Under the pieces are notes generated by a model. That model ran no database searches, was not told the DNA's origin, and saw only the letters and a program-made list of their open reading frames with translations. Of a DNA stretch of 64,000 nt, positions 19,722 through 31,323 are shown piece after piece. Position numbers and translations under genes: made by a program. Within the stretch, counting starts at the first letter, position 1, and every line of letters begins with the position of its first letter. The stretch comes from Dipteronia dyeriana (Eukaryota; Streptophyta; Magnoliopsida; Sapindales; Sapindaceae): the NCBI GenBank assembly GCA_032871835.1, contig CM065300.1, positions 1,560,001 to 1,624,000 on the forward strand. Reading direction: 5' to 3'.

Positions 19722-21125
19722 ATTTATTTATTTATTTTTTCTTGTCCCTTATTTCTTATTCTTATTTTAAGTCTTCTTTCGTTTCTCGACGGTGAAGTAA
19801 GACCAAGCCCATGAGCTTATTATCCTAGGTCGGAACAAGTTGATAGGATCCCCCTTTTACGCCTCCCGTGTGGCGACATGGGGGCGTAAAAAGGAAAGAG
19901 AGGGATGGGGTTTCTCTAGCTTTTGGCATAGTGGGCCCTTGTCCGTGAGATTGAGAAAAATCAATATTTTTATGTACTCTTCTGCTTTCTATGTGTCTTA
20001 AACTACTTTAAACTACTACAGTAGTATATATTTTATTGCTTTCCTTTTTCATTTTCTTTTTTTTATTGTCTTCTTTATTATATTTCCTTTTCTTTCAGAT
20101 TAATAGAAAACTCCAGAGTAGCTTTTTCGCAGGTCGAAGCAAGAAATAAACTTCGAATATCACTCGATTTCGTTGGTAGCGTCCAACCGAATGCAATTCG
20201 CTTGTTTATTTATGGAATTTCAATGAAGAAATTTTAAAGTTCAAACAACCCATTTTCAAAATCTCAAGTGGATGAATAAAATTCTTGAGAAAGTATTTGA
20301 TTTCTCTATCATTATAGACAATACCAGCCATATTATCTACGGAATTCGAACCTGAACTTTTTTTTTTTTTTATTTATTGCATGGTCCAATCGTTGATCCC
20401 GAAAATTTCTACAATAAAATTGGGTAGGTCGCTAGTATAGTTCCCTATCCACGATTTTGCTAATTACTGAAATAATTTTACTGGAATATAGGAGGAATCC
20501 TCTGAATGGGTAGAAAGAGTAAGGTAAGTACGACCTGGAATGCATTGCTTAGGTACAAAATAAGAAACATTCTAATTGACTCGTTTTTCAGTCATTCATT
20601 GAATGATAAATCACTACAAGTGATGGAGATACACGATTTAAATAAAGGAAAATCCAATATTTGAAAATTGTATCTAAGTCATACAAGTAAAGAGATCCAT
20701 TCATTGATAAGAAAAAGAAAAAAGGTGAACGGTGATTGGATTGATGATAAAATAGAATCCTGGGTCGCGAACGGTGATTCGATTGATGAAAGCATCTTTC
20801 CTTTTCTTTTTTTTTTTAATCACACACCGTGTAAATTGTGATACTATGATACTATAAAGAATTTTTATATTAAGAATTATTATTCAAATAATGACTCCTT
20901 ATATTTGAATTGAATGAACAAAACAATAGAATGATAATATTCATTGGCAGGAGTATGATATAATAAAGCCAAACATGAATTTTAGGAAAAAGATCTTTTT
21001 GATCTCTTTCCCTTTTTACAATTCCCCAATATCTTCATTTTTTTTCTATGACTCTTGGTCGGATATACCGTATTTGTCTATTTCTATTTGTATATTGATG
21101 TTTCAGATCGCTCTAACAACACACA
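19547..21125. other. plastid-derived nuclear insert (NUPT), rearranged
   Basis: Two blocks are recognisable. 19765-19935 matches the plastid 16S rRNA-trnI(GAU) spacer (TTCGTTTCTCGACGGTGAAG, TTATCCTAGGTCGGAACAAG, GTGTGGCGACATGGGGGCG). 20664-20790 encodes a Ycf2 stretch ([36 protein letters not shown]). These are not adjacent in a plastome, so the insert is a patchwork. The remaining sequence (19945-20180, 20360-20640, 20800-21120) has the look of plastid intergenic DNA but I cannot assign it. It may have come via the mitochondrion. No functional gene. Confidence 0.8.
20184..20360 (+). repeat. 177-bp direct repeat, copy 2
   Basis: Same length and sequence as 19545-19721, followed by a poly-T tract in place of copy 1's TATTTATTTATTT. 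The two bracket a 462-bp segment containing the plastid 16S-trnI spacer. Confidence 0.93.
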
Positions 21126-21194
21126 ACATGCATGAATCAAAATAGCATGAAGCAACCGTTGTTTGCTTATTCATGCAGCGTGAAGCAATTTAAG

Positions 21195-21830
21195 GCCCAG
21201 TTTGACATTGCTTCTCTAACTGCTTTTGGGGCCAAAAGTTATTCCGGACCAAAGACAGGGTGTTTGGTAAAATCCAAAAGCATAAGCCAAAATCCAAAAT
21301 CCAAAATCCAAAATCATGTATTTGTAGCTTCTCAAAAACTCAGTTGAGAGAAGCTTAGGAGAAGCTAAAAGTGATCAAAAAAGCTACAATGATATTAAAT
21401 GAAATTTTACTAACTTTCTAACTTTGTCCTTATCTTTAACGAAATTTACCAAAAACATTTGGGCTTATATTGCTGTACAAAAAAATTGTTGTCATAACTG
21501 TACAAAAAAAAATGTGGCTAATTAATTCAATAAAACATAATAAAAAAGAAATAACGAAATAAAATAGAATAAAAAATAATAAATAAATAAAGAAATTAGG
21601 CTAATTAATTCAATAAAGTAGAATAAAAAATAGGGCTAATTAATTCAATAAAATACCATAATTATATAACACTTAACATTAAACACAAATAAACAAGTAA
21701 AATATAAAGTATAGATCTTTTTAGTAATTTTACACACTCACAATATTTTTTACTTCAGTTTAACAAACACATTAAAATTGCTTTTAGAGCACTTTTGAAA
21801 ATCAGTTTACCAAACACTAAGCTGATTCTT
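21195..21830. mobile_element. possible MITE with GTGTTTGGTAAA inverted ends
   Basis: GTGTTTGGTAAAATCC at ~21261 is mirrored by CAGTTTACCAAACAC ending at ~21820. The outer left part (GGCCCAGTTTGACATTGCTTC) is the kind of sequence found at ends of plant hAT-related miniature elements. The interior is A/T-rich with several aattaattcaataaa reiterations (21515-21650). Exact ends and a target duplication were not found. Confidence 0.4.
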
Positions 21831-21914
21831 TCCACATTAATTTCTCCCACGATAATTTCAAAAGCAATTCCCCTCCGATACAATAATATCAAAATGGGTC
21901 TAAATCCGCATCCT

Positions 21915-22043
21915 TTGTTAACTTTTCATTTCACAAATCCCAAACTTCAATTTGTCTTTGTTTTTCTTTTTATTTTATTTCATTAAAAGACAAAAAACCA
22001 ATTTTAACTTTTACTTTGATTTAAAGTCTTCACCAACTCCAAC
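21915..22043 (+). repeat. direct repeat / probable LTR U3 fragment, right copy
   Basis: Partner of 14871-14986; ends at CCAAC like the left copy. It lies 160 bp upstream of the reductase start codon, so it now forms part of that gene's upstream region. It could be the outer end of the copia 5' LTR, separated from 19114-19546 by the plastid/MITE insert. Confidence 0.6.
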
Positions 22044-22204
22044 GTGTTTGATATTGTTAGAATACTTTTAAATACGTTCAGCTGTTCATAATTCGTTGAA
22101 ATTGAATAATAAAAATCGAGTTGTACTTGGCTTTGAGTCTCACAACCAAAGCTCAAACCTGAATTCCTCTGAGAAGTTCACATAGAGAGTCAGAGAGAGA
22201 ACAA

Positions 22205-24510
22205 ATGAGTGGAGAAAGGAAGGTGGTGTGTGTAACAGGAGCTTCAGGTTACATAGCTTCATGGCTGGTCAAGCTTTTACTTGAAGATGGTTACACCGTC
22301 AGAGCCACTGTTCGTGACCCAAGTCAGTCCCTCTCTTTCCCTCTTGCTTATTATTATTATTATTTTTTTTCCATATTTTGATGTTACTACTTGAAGTTGT
22401 ATCTCTTTGAGTTCTGTGTGTTGTGTTATTTATTTATTTATTTAATTTCTTTTTTGGTTGGTGAGTGACTTAATTCTATCTGTATATTCCATAGACGATC
22501 CTAAGAAGACACAACATTTACTTGCACTTGATGGAGCTGAAGAAAGACTTCATATCTTCAAAGCAAGCTTGTCGGAAGAAGGATCTTTTGATTCTGCAAT
22601 TGATGGATGTGAAGGTGTTTTCCATACGGCCTCCCCCGTAGTTTTATCAACCAATGACCCTGAGGTTTGTCCTATGTACTTTTTGTGGTGTTATGATATC
22701 AACGTATGCTACCACTTGACCCAAAAGCTTAGAAATCATGTCCGTTTTCATGCAATTCAATTTACCTTTCAACGTTTTCCATAACTAGAGCTAATTCCAT
22801 GTTTTTGCCTACGTTTTCAGGGTGATATAGTTGATGCTGCAGTGAATGGAACACTTAATGTTCTTAAATCATGCGCGAAATTTGCATCAGTCAAGAGGGT
22901 GGTTTTTACATCTTCTACGGCTGCTGTTATGCACACTGGAAAACCTCTCACCCCGCAAACTGTAATCGATGAGACTTGGTTTACAAAATACAGCTATATG
23001 TGATAGCTTGAAGGTTTTTGAAATGGTAATATTCAGCTTCTCCTTTAATGCTTCATTTTTCCTACAAAAAATAGCTTCACTATATGTCCAATCTGTTTTC
23101 TGATAAATTCTCATAATATAAGACATCTTTTAAGTTCTTTAATGCATTTGAAGACACAGGCAATGCATAATATGACGCAGAATGGAAATAAAAGGGATTA
23201 CCAACGTAAACCCTAAGAACGTAAAATTGGAATCCACTAGAAAGAACTCGAAATTTGATTAAAAAAAATATATTCTATCCCTCAAAACAAAGAATAAGAG
23301 GTTTAAATAGCCTCTGAAAACCCTAACTAAAAGCAAAAAAGACTAAATTGGACACTCACTAAACAAATAAAAGTTAAAACAAAAAAACAAAAAAATTAAA
23401 ATAAAACTTCAAATGCCTGACAGCCTGCCTTAATCAGCTATTTTGAGGGTGCAAACGACCTCAACCGGGTGACCCGGTTGCCACGATGTAGATCATCAAA
23501 ATCCCTTTCCGAAAACATATTATAATAGGCAATCGGACAACCGAGCTAAAAGTTATGTTCGTTTCTTCGAATCAGCTTTTTTAGCCGTGCCTATTTCTTT
23601 CTTTGTCAATTTTCTATCCAACTCTTCTTCAAACTCCAATGCTAGTTGTCCTACGTCATAATAGGTGAAGCTTTTCAGAATTGGTCTCGGTTATGCTTTT
23701 TGAATCCGTATTGTTTATCAAAACTGTATTCTTTATATATCAAAACTATTGCTTAATGTGTGACAATATAGGTGAATTTGAATTCTATCTTTGTCCTTCT
23801 CAGTACTGGTATGTACTTTCAAAAATCTTAGCCGAAGATGCTGCTTGGAAATTTGCAGAAGAGAATGGAATTGACTTGGTTGCATTAAATCCAGGATTAG
23901 TCGTAGGCCCTCTTTTACAACCAACTCTTAATCTTTCCTTGGAGATTGTTTTGAAACTTATCGTAAATGGTATTTCATCCATTACGTACCAAACATTGTG
24001 TCTTTCTCTCTAGCGCAACATTCTACATATATATGACAGTGGTTTTTGAATGCAGGAGATCAAACATTTCCTAGTCCATACATATTTGTTGATGTGAGAG
24101 ATGTTGCATATGCACATATTCGAGCATTGGAGGTTCCTGCTGCCAGAGGCAGATATTGTGTCGTTGGAAGAGTTACAAGTTGTGCCGAGACACTGGAGTT
24201 TTTGCATAAACGTTTCCCAACTCTGCAACTTCCAGAAAAGTAAGTCATACATTGAAGTACTAATTTCACGTACTATGTCAATCACATAACTAAGCAACTA
24301 AATTGTAAGTTGTTGTATAGACTAGAAAAACACTTAGAACAAGTATTTTTGTGTATTCGCGGCAGGTTGGATGACAGAAAGCCATATGAGCCAACGTATC
24401 AGGTATCGAGGGAGAAAGCGGAAAGTTCGGGGATCGAATTCATTTCTTGGGAGGCAAGTCTTCAAGAAACTATTGAAAGTCTGAAGGAGAAGGGCTTCCT
24501 CAGTTTCTAA
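22205..24510 (+). CDS. DFR/CCR-like NAD(P)-dependent reductase, one apparent frameshift
   Basis: Six exons of the extended short-chain dehydrogenase family that includes dihydroflavonol 4-reductase, cinnamoyl-CoA reductase and related carbonyl reductases: 22205-22322, 22495-22664, 22821-23013, 23804-23969, 24056-24239, 24366-24510. All have GT-AG borders, and phases agree except within exon 3. Visible: the Rossmann motif [19 protein letters not shown] at the N-terminus, [18 protein letters not shown] (catalytic Ser region), YVLSK (catalytic YxxxK), [15 protein letters not shown]. In exon 3 an A-run (ACAAAAT, 22982-22988) has one base too many: as read, translation stops at TGA 23001. Removing one A restores [15 protein letters not shown] up to the donor at 23014, giving ~324 residues, the family length. 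It is either a recent pseudogene, an allele, or a sequence error. Substrate cannot be told. Intron 3 (790 bp) carries repeat-like sequence. Confidence 0.85.
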
Positions 24511-24539
24511 ATCAAGGAGAAATGTGAAACATTTGTTAT

Positions 24540-26925
24540 CCAATCCTCATTACTTGTACTTGTCGCTACAAACTTGTATTAGTAAATTCTTGTATAATCA
24601 GGATGGATATGGTGTAACAGCCGTAAATTTATAGACATTTGAATAAGATCATACATGTAATAGCTTTAATGTTCAAATCAAATTATTATAAGAGATCAAT
24701 TATTTCCATAATAGTTTAATCAACCTGAGATTTTCTCCATGAATTAATAGAAAAGAAGAAAGTGTATATATATATATATATTTATTAATAAGTTTCCTTT
24801 TTGGGTTGGATTCCTATTGATTGCTAGGGTTTAGAACTTTTAATGCTATTTAAGTTTTTAATACAACAGCCGCTATGTCCAAAAAACAGAAATAGAAACG
24901 ATCGTTCTCCTTTCAGTTCTAGCAGCCAACCTAAATTCTCTCCATGGAGAAACAAGAAATCGGAAGTAATTTGGAGAACTCTTGGTACTACGTAAGTTGT
25001 TTACTATTCTGTTGTGTTCCTTTCATGTCATGGTTTCTATAGCTATAGTAGGCTGTTCTTTGGTGAATAATTATTGAGAATAAGTATGTATAGGATCAAT
25101 TTATATTCATTCTATAGTTCATGGTCATTAGCATGATTTTAATGAGATTTTTCGGACCATTATAAAGATTTCTGGAGATCCCCTGTTTTTACTAGACTAG
25201 ACAGATTTCGTGAAAAATTTTTGGGTTGGTTAATCATCGTTAAAAATTATGATAATTTATATGGAGGTAGATGTATATGTCTAGTATAATTCTGTATATT
25301 TTCGTAAGATTTAAGCAAGTAGAAATATTGTTATGAATTTTGGAATAGACATAAGTCAGTATTTGAATTCTGCTGGATAGTTTCGGGACCATGAAAGATT
25401 GGTATTTTGTATGATCTGATGCCACCATATTGATCTAAATTTTTTACTATAGATTACATTATATTTCTAGATTACATCTGAAAAGTTTCATAGTTTATAC
25501 ATGAGTAGAAATATTTATATAATTTTCGGACTAGACTTTGGTTTGCTACTGGACAGATTTGAGATAAGCAAGAATATAATTAATTTTTTGGATATGCTAT
25601 CGATACTAGATTGAATTGAAACTTTTGTGGTAGTATTTTCAATATGTCTAGACCATCCATGTCAAATATCGTAATATTTAGAGCTGTAAAAAAGTTATTA
25701 AAAATCGGAGATCAGAGAATGGTCAGTTGTATTAGCCGGAAACTAGATTTCTAAGTTTAGTTCTATATAAGTGAAGCTTATGTTGACTTACCTTACTGTG
25801 GTGATAAGGTTATGACAGTAAATCAATTTGTAAGTTGATAGGTTTGAGTGACGCTTGAGCTTCTAGAGCTAGAGCCGTTTCGTTTGTATTCGAGGTAAGT
25901 AAACTCATCCATGATGTATTATGTTTTCCTAAATATATATAATATGTAGCACGCACTTTCATGTTTTTAAATGTTTAAATGATATATTTATGTTTCAAAT
26001 TATCAAATTACTGTTTCTAATATCCCTACCATTTTATACACTATCGTATTTTGTTAAGGATTTCACCGATTTTAAGTAAGGTTGTTTTTATAAGTATTTG
26101 GTATTAATGACTTTTAACTAAATTCCTTACTTACATATTTTGAATACAATTTGACTATTATTATTTATAATGAAATGGTTATATTGAGAATTCTATACCG
26201 AGTACCGACATGCTATTGATTTCAATTATATATGAATTTATAAAAACATTTTGGCTTATTGTTCAGTAGTTACCGTTATTGTTATTGGCCTAATTGGGAT
26301 ATTGTGTGCACACATACTGTTACCGCATCACTCGGGTAACTGTGACATACTGATATTGTCGCGTCACACGGGTAATTGTGACATACTGTTATTGTCGCGT
26401 CACATGGGTACTCGTGACATTACGAGACGTGAGCTTACCGCTTTTCAAAATTGATTAATGCATACAATTATACCGTAAAATAATTTACTGATCATTTTAT
26501 AAAGTGAATGATCTGTATCGTTTATTTCCGTAAGATTATAGTGTTTTAAATTAGGATTAATAGATAATCTTTTGATTTAATATTGTATATCCTCTTTAAT
26601 AAAATGATTTTTGATTTAAGAATATGAATGAAAATGTTTCAAAGTAATGTTTCAACCGTTTTATTGATATTAAGTACGTATATTGTATTTAAATATTAAT
26701 TCATGTTTTATAATATGTTTTATTGTTTAAATTCCCTACAATATTTATTATCAAGATTTTAAAGGTAAAGGTTTTATAAAAGCTATTTTATTTTTATGTG
26801 TTATGCATGAATTTACTTACTGAGTTGACGACTCACCCCTCGACACCAACATTTTACAGATCGAGTTTTTGGTCATAGAAGTGATGGAGATTACATTAGC
26901 ATATTGGAAGTGCCCGGTTTGTTTA
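24540..26925. other. long non-coding stretch, probably transposon-derived
   Basis: No convincing gene. A TA microsatellite lies at 24766-24780. A short frame with a donor-like GTAAGT (ATG at 24943) is probably chance. From ~25000 to 26900 the sequence has the featureless T-rich look of non-autonomous LTR elements, including ACTTACTGAGTTGACGACTC near 26817 and the 36-bp repeat listed separately. Confidence 0.4.
26325..26427 (+). repeat. 36-bp tandem repeat, ~2.8 copies
   Basis: Units begin GCGTCACACGGGTAA and contain GTGACATACTGTTATTGTC. They recur at 26325, 26361 and 26397; the third is partial and diverged. Confidence 0.85.
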
Positions 26926-28074
26926 ATTCACATGCTAATACTTTTTTTTCTTCCTATTTTTGGTATTTTTTCTTAAATTTCTCTCCATTTACTCTCTCTC
27001 TCCCTTTTTTCATTTAAATATCAAATTTGTTATGTTGATTTTTTATAAATTTGTTGAAGATTCAAAAGATAGATTTATGATGAAACACACACACACTCAC
27101 ACTCACACTCACATTCAACACCGAAACAATTTTCAAAGAACCCTATTTATATCAAATGAACAAACGAGAGACAAGAGAAAAGACTTGATAGTAAACATAT
27201 TCATTTTGAAATTTTCGATCAGCAGAGTCGAGTCAGAACTCATGAGTTTGGACTGCTTCGCAATGATTGTCCAAGACCGACTCTCTCTATTTGAACCTGA
27301 CTAAATATTGAGTCTATATGTAACACCCCCAAATCCGAGACTCAACAGGCCGGGATGCTTCGTGATCTGGATCTTACAAAAACCTTAATTTACAATAGCC
27401 GTAATTTATATCATCAATAAAGTATTCACAAAATACAACATGTAGATCTGTTATCATTCATTTCATTAAAATCTCTAGTGTCATAGAAGTGCCCAGTTTA
27501 TTTAATGTTATAATTAAGTTAGAGAGATTTTAGTGAAATGAATGATATCGGATCTACATGTTGTATTTTGTGGATACTTTATTGATGATATAAATTCTGG
27601 CTATTGTAAATTAAGGTTTTTTAAAGGTCCAGATCACGTAGCATCTTGATCCGTTGGGTTTCGGATTTGGGGTGATACATAAGGACTCAATATTTAGTCA
27701 GGTTCAAACAGAGATAGTCGGTCTTGGATTCTTCATCATCAATCATTGTGAAGCAGTCCAAACTCAGTTCTAAGTTCTAACTCGACTCTGCTGATCGAAA
27801 TTTTCAAATTGAATATCTTTACTATCAAGTCTCTTCTCTTGTCTTCTCGTTTGTTCATTTGATATATATAGGGTTCTTAGAAAATTGCTTCGGTGTTGAA
27901 TGTGAGTTTGAGTGTGTTTCATCATAAATCTATCTTTCGAATCTTCAACGAATGTATAAAAAATCAACATAACAAATATGAAATTTAAATGAAAAAAGGG
28001 AGAGAGAGAGTAAATCGAGAGAAATTTAAGAAAAAAAACCGAAAATAGGAAAAAAAAAGTATTAGCATGTGAAT
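26926..28074. repeat. giant inverted repeat (~550-bp arms)
   Basis: The left arm, from ATTCACATGCTAATAC at 26926 to ~27478, is the reverse complement of the right arm, ~27526 to GTATTAGCATGTGAAT at 28074. Both arms share whole blocks: TTTATGATGAAACACAC, GATCAGCAGAGTCGAG, CCCCAAATCCGA, AACATGTAGATC. The loop is only ~50 bp. Differences are small, including a longer CA/CT dinucleotide run in the left arm (27087-27115) and a short insertion in the right. A transcript through it would fold into a >500-bp hairpin. Each arm contains a TGTAACACCCC(C)AAATCCGA segment reminiscent of an LTR end, so this may be a pair of inverted LTR-like copies. No clear target duplication was found. Confidence 0.9.
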
Positions 28075-28379
28075 ATCAGAATTCATCATCCTGATAGTTA
28101 AATTTACATCGTATAAAAAATTATTTGCTAGAGAAGGGCCTAATATACTTCATTTTCAATAGATGCTGCTAGATTAAAGGGAATGGACGACTTGATAGCT
28201 TCTCGGCAAATTCATCATGGGAAGAGTTAATGGAAAAATGTATGGTTGATTTGTGGTTTTAGCAATCAGAGTATTGCTTGTTATTTGTAATAATTTCTCA
28301 TTGTATTGCACCCTTTTAAGGATTTCCAATTGTTTGTTTCAATTTTTTCTTGAATATTGTGATCTTTTGATTGTTCCAG

Positions 28380-30727
28380 GGGATGATTGCATTAAGGATG
28401 TACCGGATGGAGATGATGCAGACAACTCTTTTGATAGTGATGCTTTTGAAGTGTGCAATTATCCTCTATTCTCTATTGATTCGTTTATAATTGCCCTTTA
28501 TGTTTATATATCAGTTTAAATTGTGAACAACATCTTAATTTATTTTGATCATTACTCAATTTCCACTGCTTCCTCACACAGATTGATGATGATCTTCTTG
28601 ATGAGGATGAGAAGCATTACAAGAATATAATTCAGGCAATATTGAAATGGCAGTATTTTAAGGTAATATGCATACATTCTAAGGTAAGGTGTTGAGCTTA
28701 AGATTTCATTAAGCATACTTGATAAAAATACTAACATAAGCACACCTAAATTATGCTGTGGATTTATTCACTCTATTTCCAAAATATTTGTTGTTTATAA
28801 CTCCATGGCTTCAAGGCAGTCATAATGAACACGCATTCATACACATTGTTGATTTGTTACACTTGCAATAAATTTAGAGCCAATTTTGTATAGGATCGAG
28901 AAGAAAAGGAAGAAGCTGCTATGGCTGCTAAAGAAGATTATGAGCAATTGAAAGCAGTTTTGGAGAATGATGTGGCCGCATTAAACTCTGTAAAGGTGAT
29001 GTTTTACTTCTACACATCTATGAAATTTAAGTAGCTCTTTTTATATTGTTTCCATGACTCTACTGTATTGGAATACATTACCACTTTAATTTGATTTGCG
29101 GTTTCAAGGCCTTTACATGGTTATAATAGCTTGCATATTGTTCATCTTTCAAGAACTAGTACTATTAATTTAACAAAAGTAAGTTACCAATTTTTTAATT
29201 TATCTGCTGTAATTTTTTAATTGCAGGAGAGGCAGCAGAAACTAGCTGTAGAAGCTGGATATCCTGCTTCTGCTGAAAGCGCTTCAGAACCCACTCTCCG
29301 AATGCTGTCAAAAAAGGTACCAAACTAAATTGAAAGTGTTCTCTTCCTAGATTACCTCTTGAATTTGGATCTTTGGTTTCATGGCAGATCTTTTAAATGG
29401 AAAGAGAGAAATATTTCATTTAGATCAAAAATTGCAATTCTTTCTTAAAGTGAAAACATATAGCGGAACCGAATCTCATTTCGACTATTGGACAACCTAT
29501 TATGAAATTTTGGAAGTTATAATAAATCTTACTTTAGCGGTAAATCACTTTCCTGAGGCCTAAATACGATTATATCCGGTTGATAATGAAATCTTGGGAG
29601 CATTCATGCTGAATTCATTAGCCTCCTCTATCTAGCTTAATGTAGGAATAATTTTCATTTGCCATTAATCGGTGTCAGTGTGGTTATGTTCCCAACTCTT
29701 AGCTTTTGTGCCGGTGCGTCTAAAGTTCTTTGAATAGTAGATTTGGTTCAGTAGACTACGTTACTTCTTCTTTTTTCCCTCTCTACATATTTATGGATAT
29801 CAATGTAATTTCTTTGTAGAGACTCAGCTCAAAAATCAATGATGATGTGCTGGAGGAAGTATATAATGACTTGGTATGTAAAGAGACTTGGTACAGTATG
29901 TTTTATTTTTCTATGCTGTAATGGTTTTTTACCTAGCTGCTTCTTCAATGCATATATTCAATCATTTGCTTGATACTTGTATTTGATTTTGAAAGGGTTT
30001 ATTGACCGTAAAATCATTGATCTAGATTGTCTATTTAAAGGTTATGCTTGATCTTTTAACATCATTTATAATTGGGTTGAGACGAACAAATTAAGAACAA
30101 AAAACTTATAGAAGAATATAAAAGCTTGCAACTGGGAAGGATCAAAGAATGTTTAAAAAGGTTGAGGGATGGTCTATGAAGGGGTCTTTGTGCATTTGAC
30201 CCCAAGCCTAATTATTTTTATTTCATGCATCGTTATTTTTAGATTGCTAACTCTAAACCTACACCAAGATTGTATTTACTTGGCAAACATGTTAACATTG
30301 AGTACCCACATGAATCTTGTCCATAACAGAAAATAAGCTGAAAGAATACAATCCCAATCCAAGTTTTGTTACAAATCTTAGAAGCATATAACACTATCCA
30401 CGGTGTTGCTTTCTTTGTTCAAATTTCAAAATCTATGGAAGCAAAATGCGCTTTTATAAGGTATATCTTGTTAATGTGTGGGATTGTTTAATTTTCTTGC
30501 AGGTGGCTTCAGAGAATACAGAGAGAAGAGAAAGTGAACCACATTCCGATAATGGGAACAAAAGGCTAGAATCAGAAGACGCATTCAAAATTGGTGATTT
30601 GGAGCTTGAAGGCTACTTAGGTAACGGGGGAAGTGTGGGAAGAAGACGCATATGGAAACCGAATGGAAGAAGAGGCATATGGAGAACTAATGGATTACGG
30701 AAATGTACTCGAAAATTATCATCATGA
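28380..30727 (+). CDS. unrecognised acidic / coiled-coil protein, multi-exon
   Basis: Six consecutive exons keep one frame with proper GT-AG borders: 28380-28450, 28582-28662, 28894-28995, 29227-29316, 29820-29873 and 30503-30727 (stop). The product begins acidic (GDDCIKDVPDGDDADNSF, IDDDLLDEDEKHYKNII), continues with a charged helical stretch likely to be a coiled coil (DREEKEEAAMAAKEDYEQLK, AVLENDVAALNSVKERQQKL), and ends with a basic tail (RRRIWKPNGRRGIWRTNG). About 208 residues are visible. The 5' end is uncertain: a possible earlier exon after the acceptor at 28162 (AARLKGMDDLIASRQIHHGK) runs to a stop without a donor. Any exons further left would lie across the giant inverted repeat. 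I do not recognise the family. Clean splice phases argue for a real gene, perhaps 5'-truncated. Confidence 0.6.
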
Positions 30728-31323
30728 TGTTGCTATGATGGGAACTTATTAATTTAAGGAAATTAATGTAGAACTAGTTTACAGCCCGCACAGCGGCAGC
30801 CGGGTATCGTAAAATATAATGTAATAATAATTTAAATCATTAGTTAACTTATTGGTCCAAAATATTGGATGCATTGCCATTGAAGAGCAGGCCTGGTGCT
30901 TTTCTTTAGGTTTATTTTGTTATTTCCAACATCCAACTTGCATCATATGATTATTAAAGTTGGAAATTTGAAAATTTGAAATCTATTTGTTAAATTTCAT
31001 TAATCAGTTTCTGACATTCTAAATGCTTTGCAAGTACGTTGATTGTCAACCTAATCATGTCCTGGAGCACTGGGTGATCTGTGAAGATATCAGATATTGA
31101 GATGGTTTTTCCAGTAATCTTACCACTCCACACTTCAGCTACTATAAAACAGTCCGTAAAATAAATTGATTTGTAACATTGTTTTTATTATTTTATTATT
31201 TATTATTAAGTTGATTTGAATTAAACTACCAACTCTTTCGTCTTTACAACTCTGGAAAAGTTGGTATTTTGAATTGTTATTATCTCTATCTCCATATCTT
31301 GAAAATGGCTTTAGTAGCCCTGC
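30728..31323. other. intergenic, nothing recognised
   Basis: AT-rich spacer between the acidic-protein gene and the LINE. It presumably includes the gene's 3' UTR and the LINE 5' leader. No repeat or ORF of note. Confidence 0.5.

Noticed and set aside
22887..23126. Minus-strand ORF over DFR-like exon 3
   Set aside because: It is antisense to well-conserved reductase codons.
24943..24990. Possible short first exon (ATGGAGAAACAAGAAATCGG followed by GTAAGT)
   Set aside because: No acceptor or downstream exon in phase can be tied to it, and the surrounding DNA looks transposon-derived.
29381..29563. 60-codon ORF between exons of the unknown gene
   Set aside because: Lies wholly in the intron 29317-29819, with no similarity to a known family.
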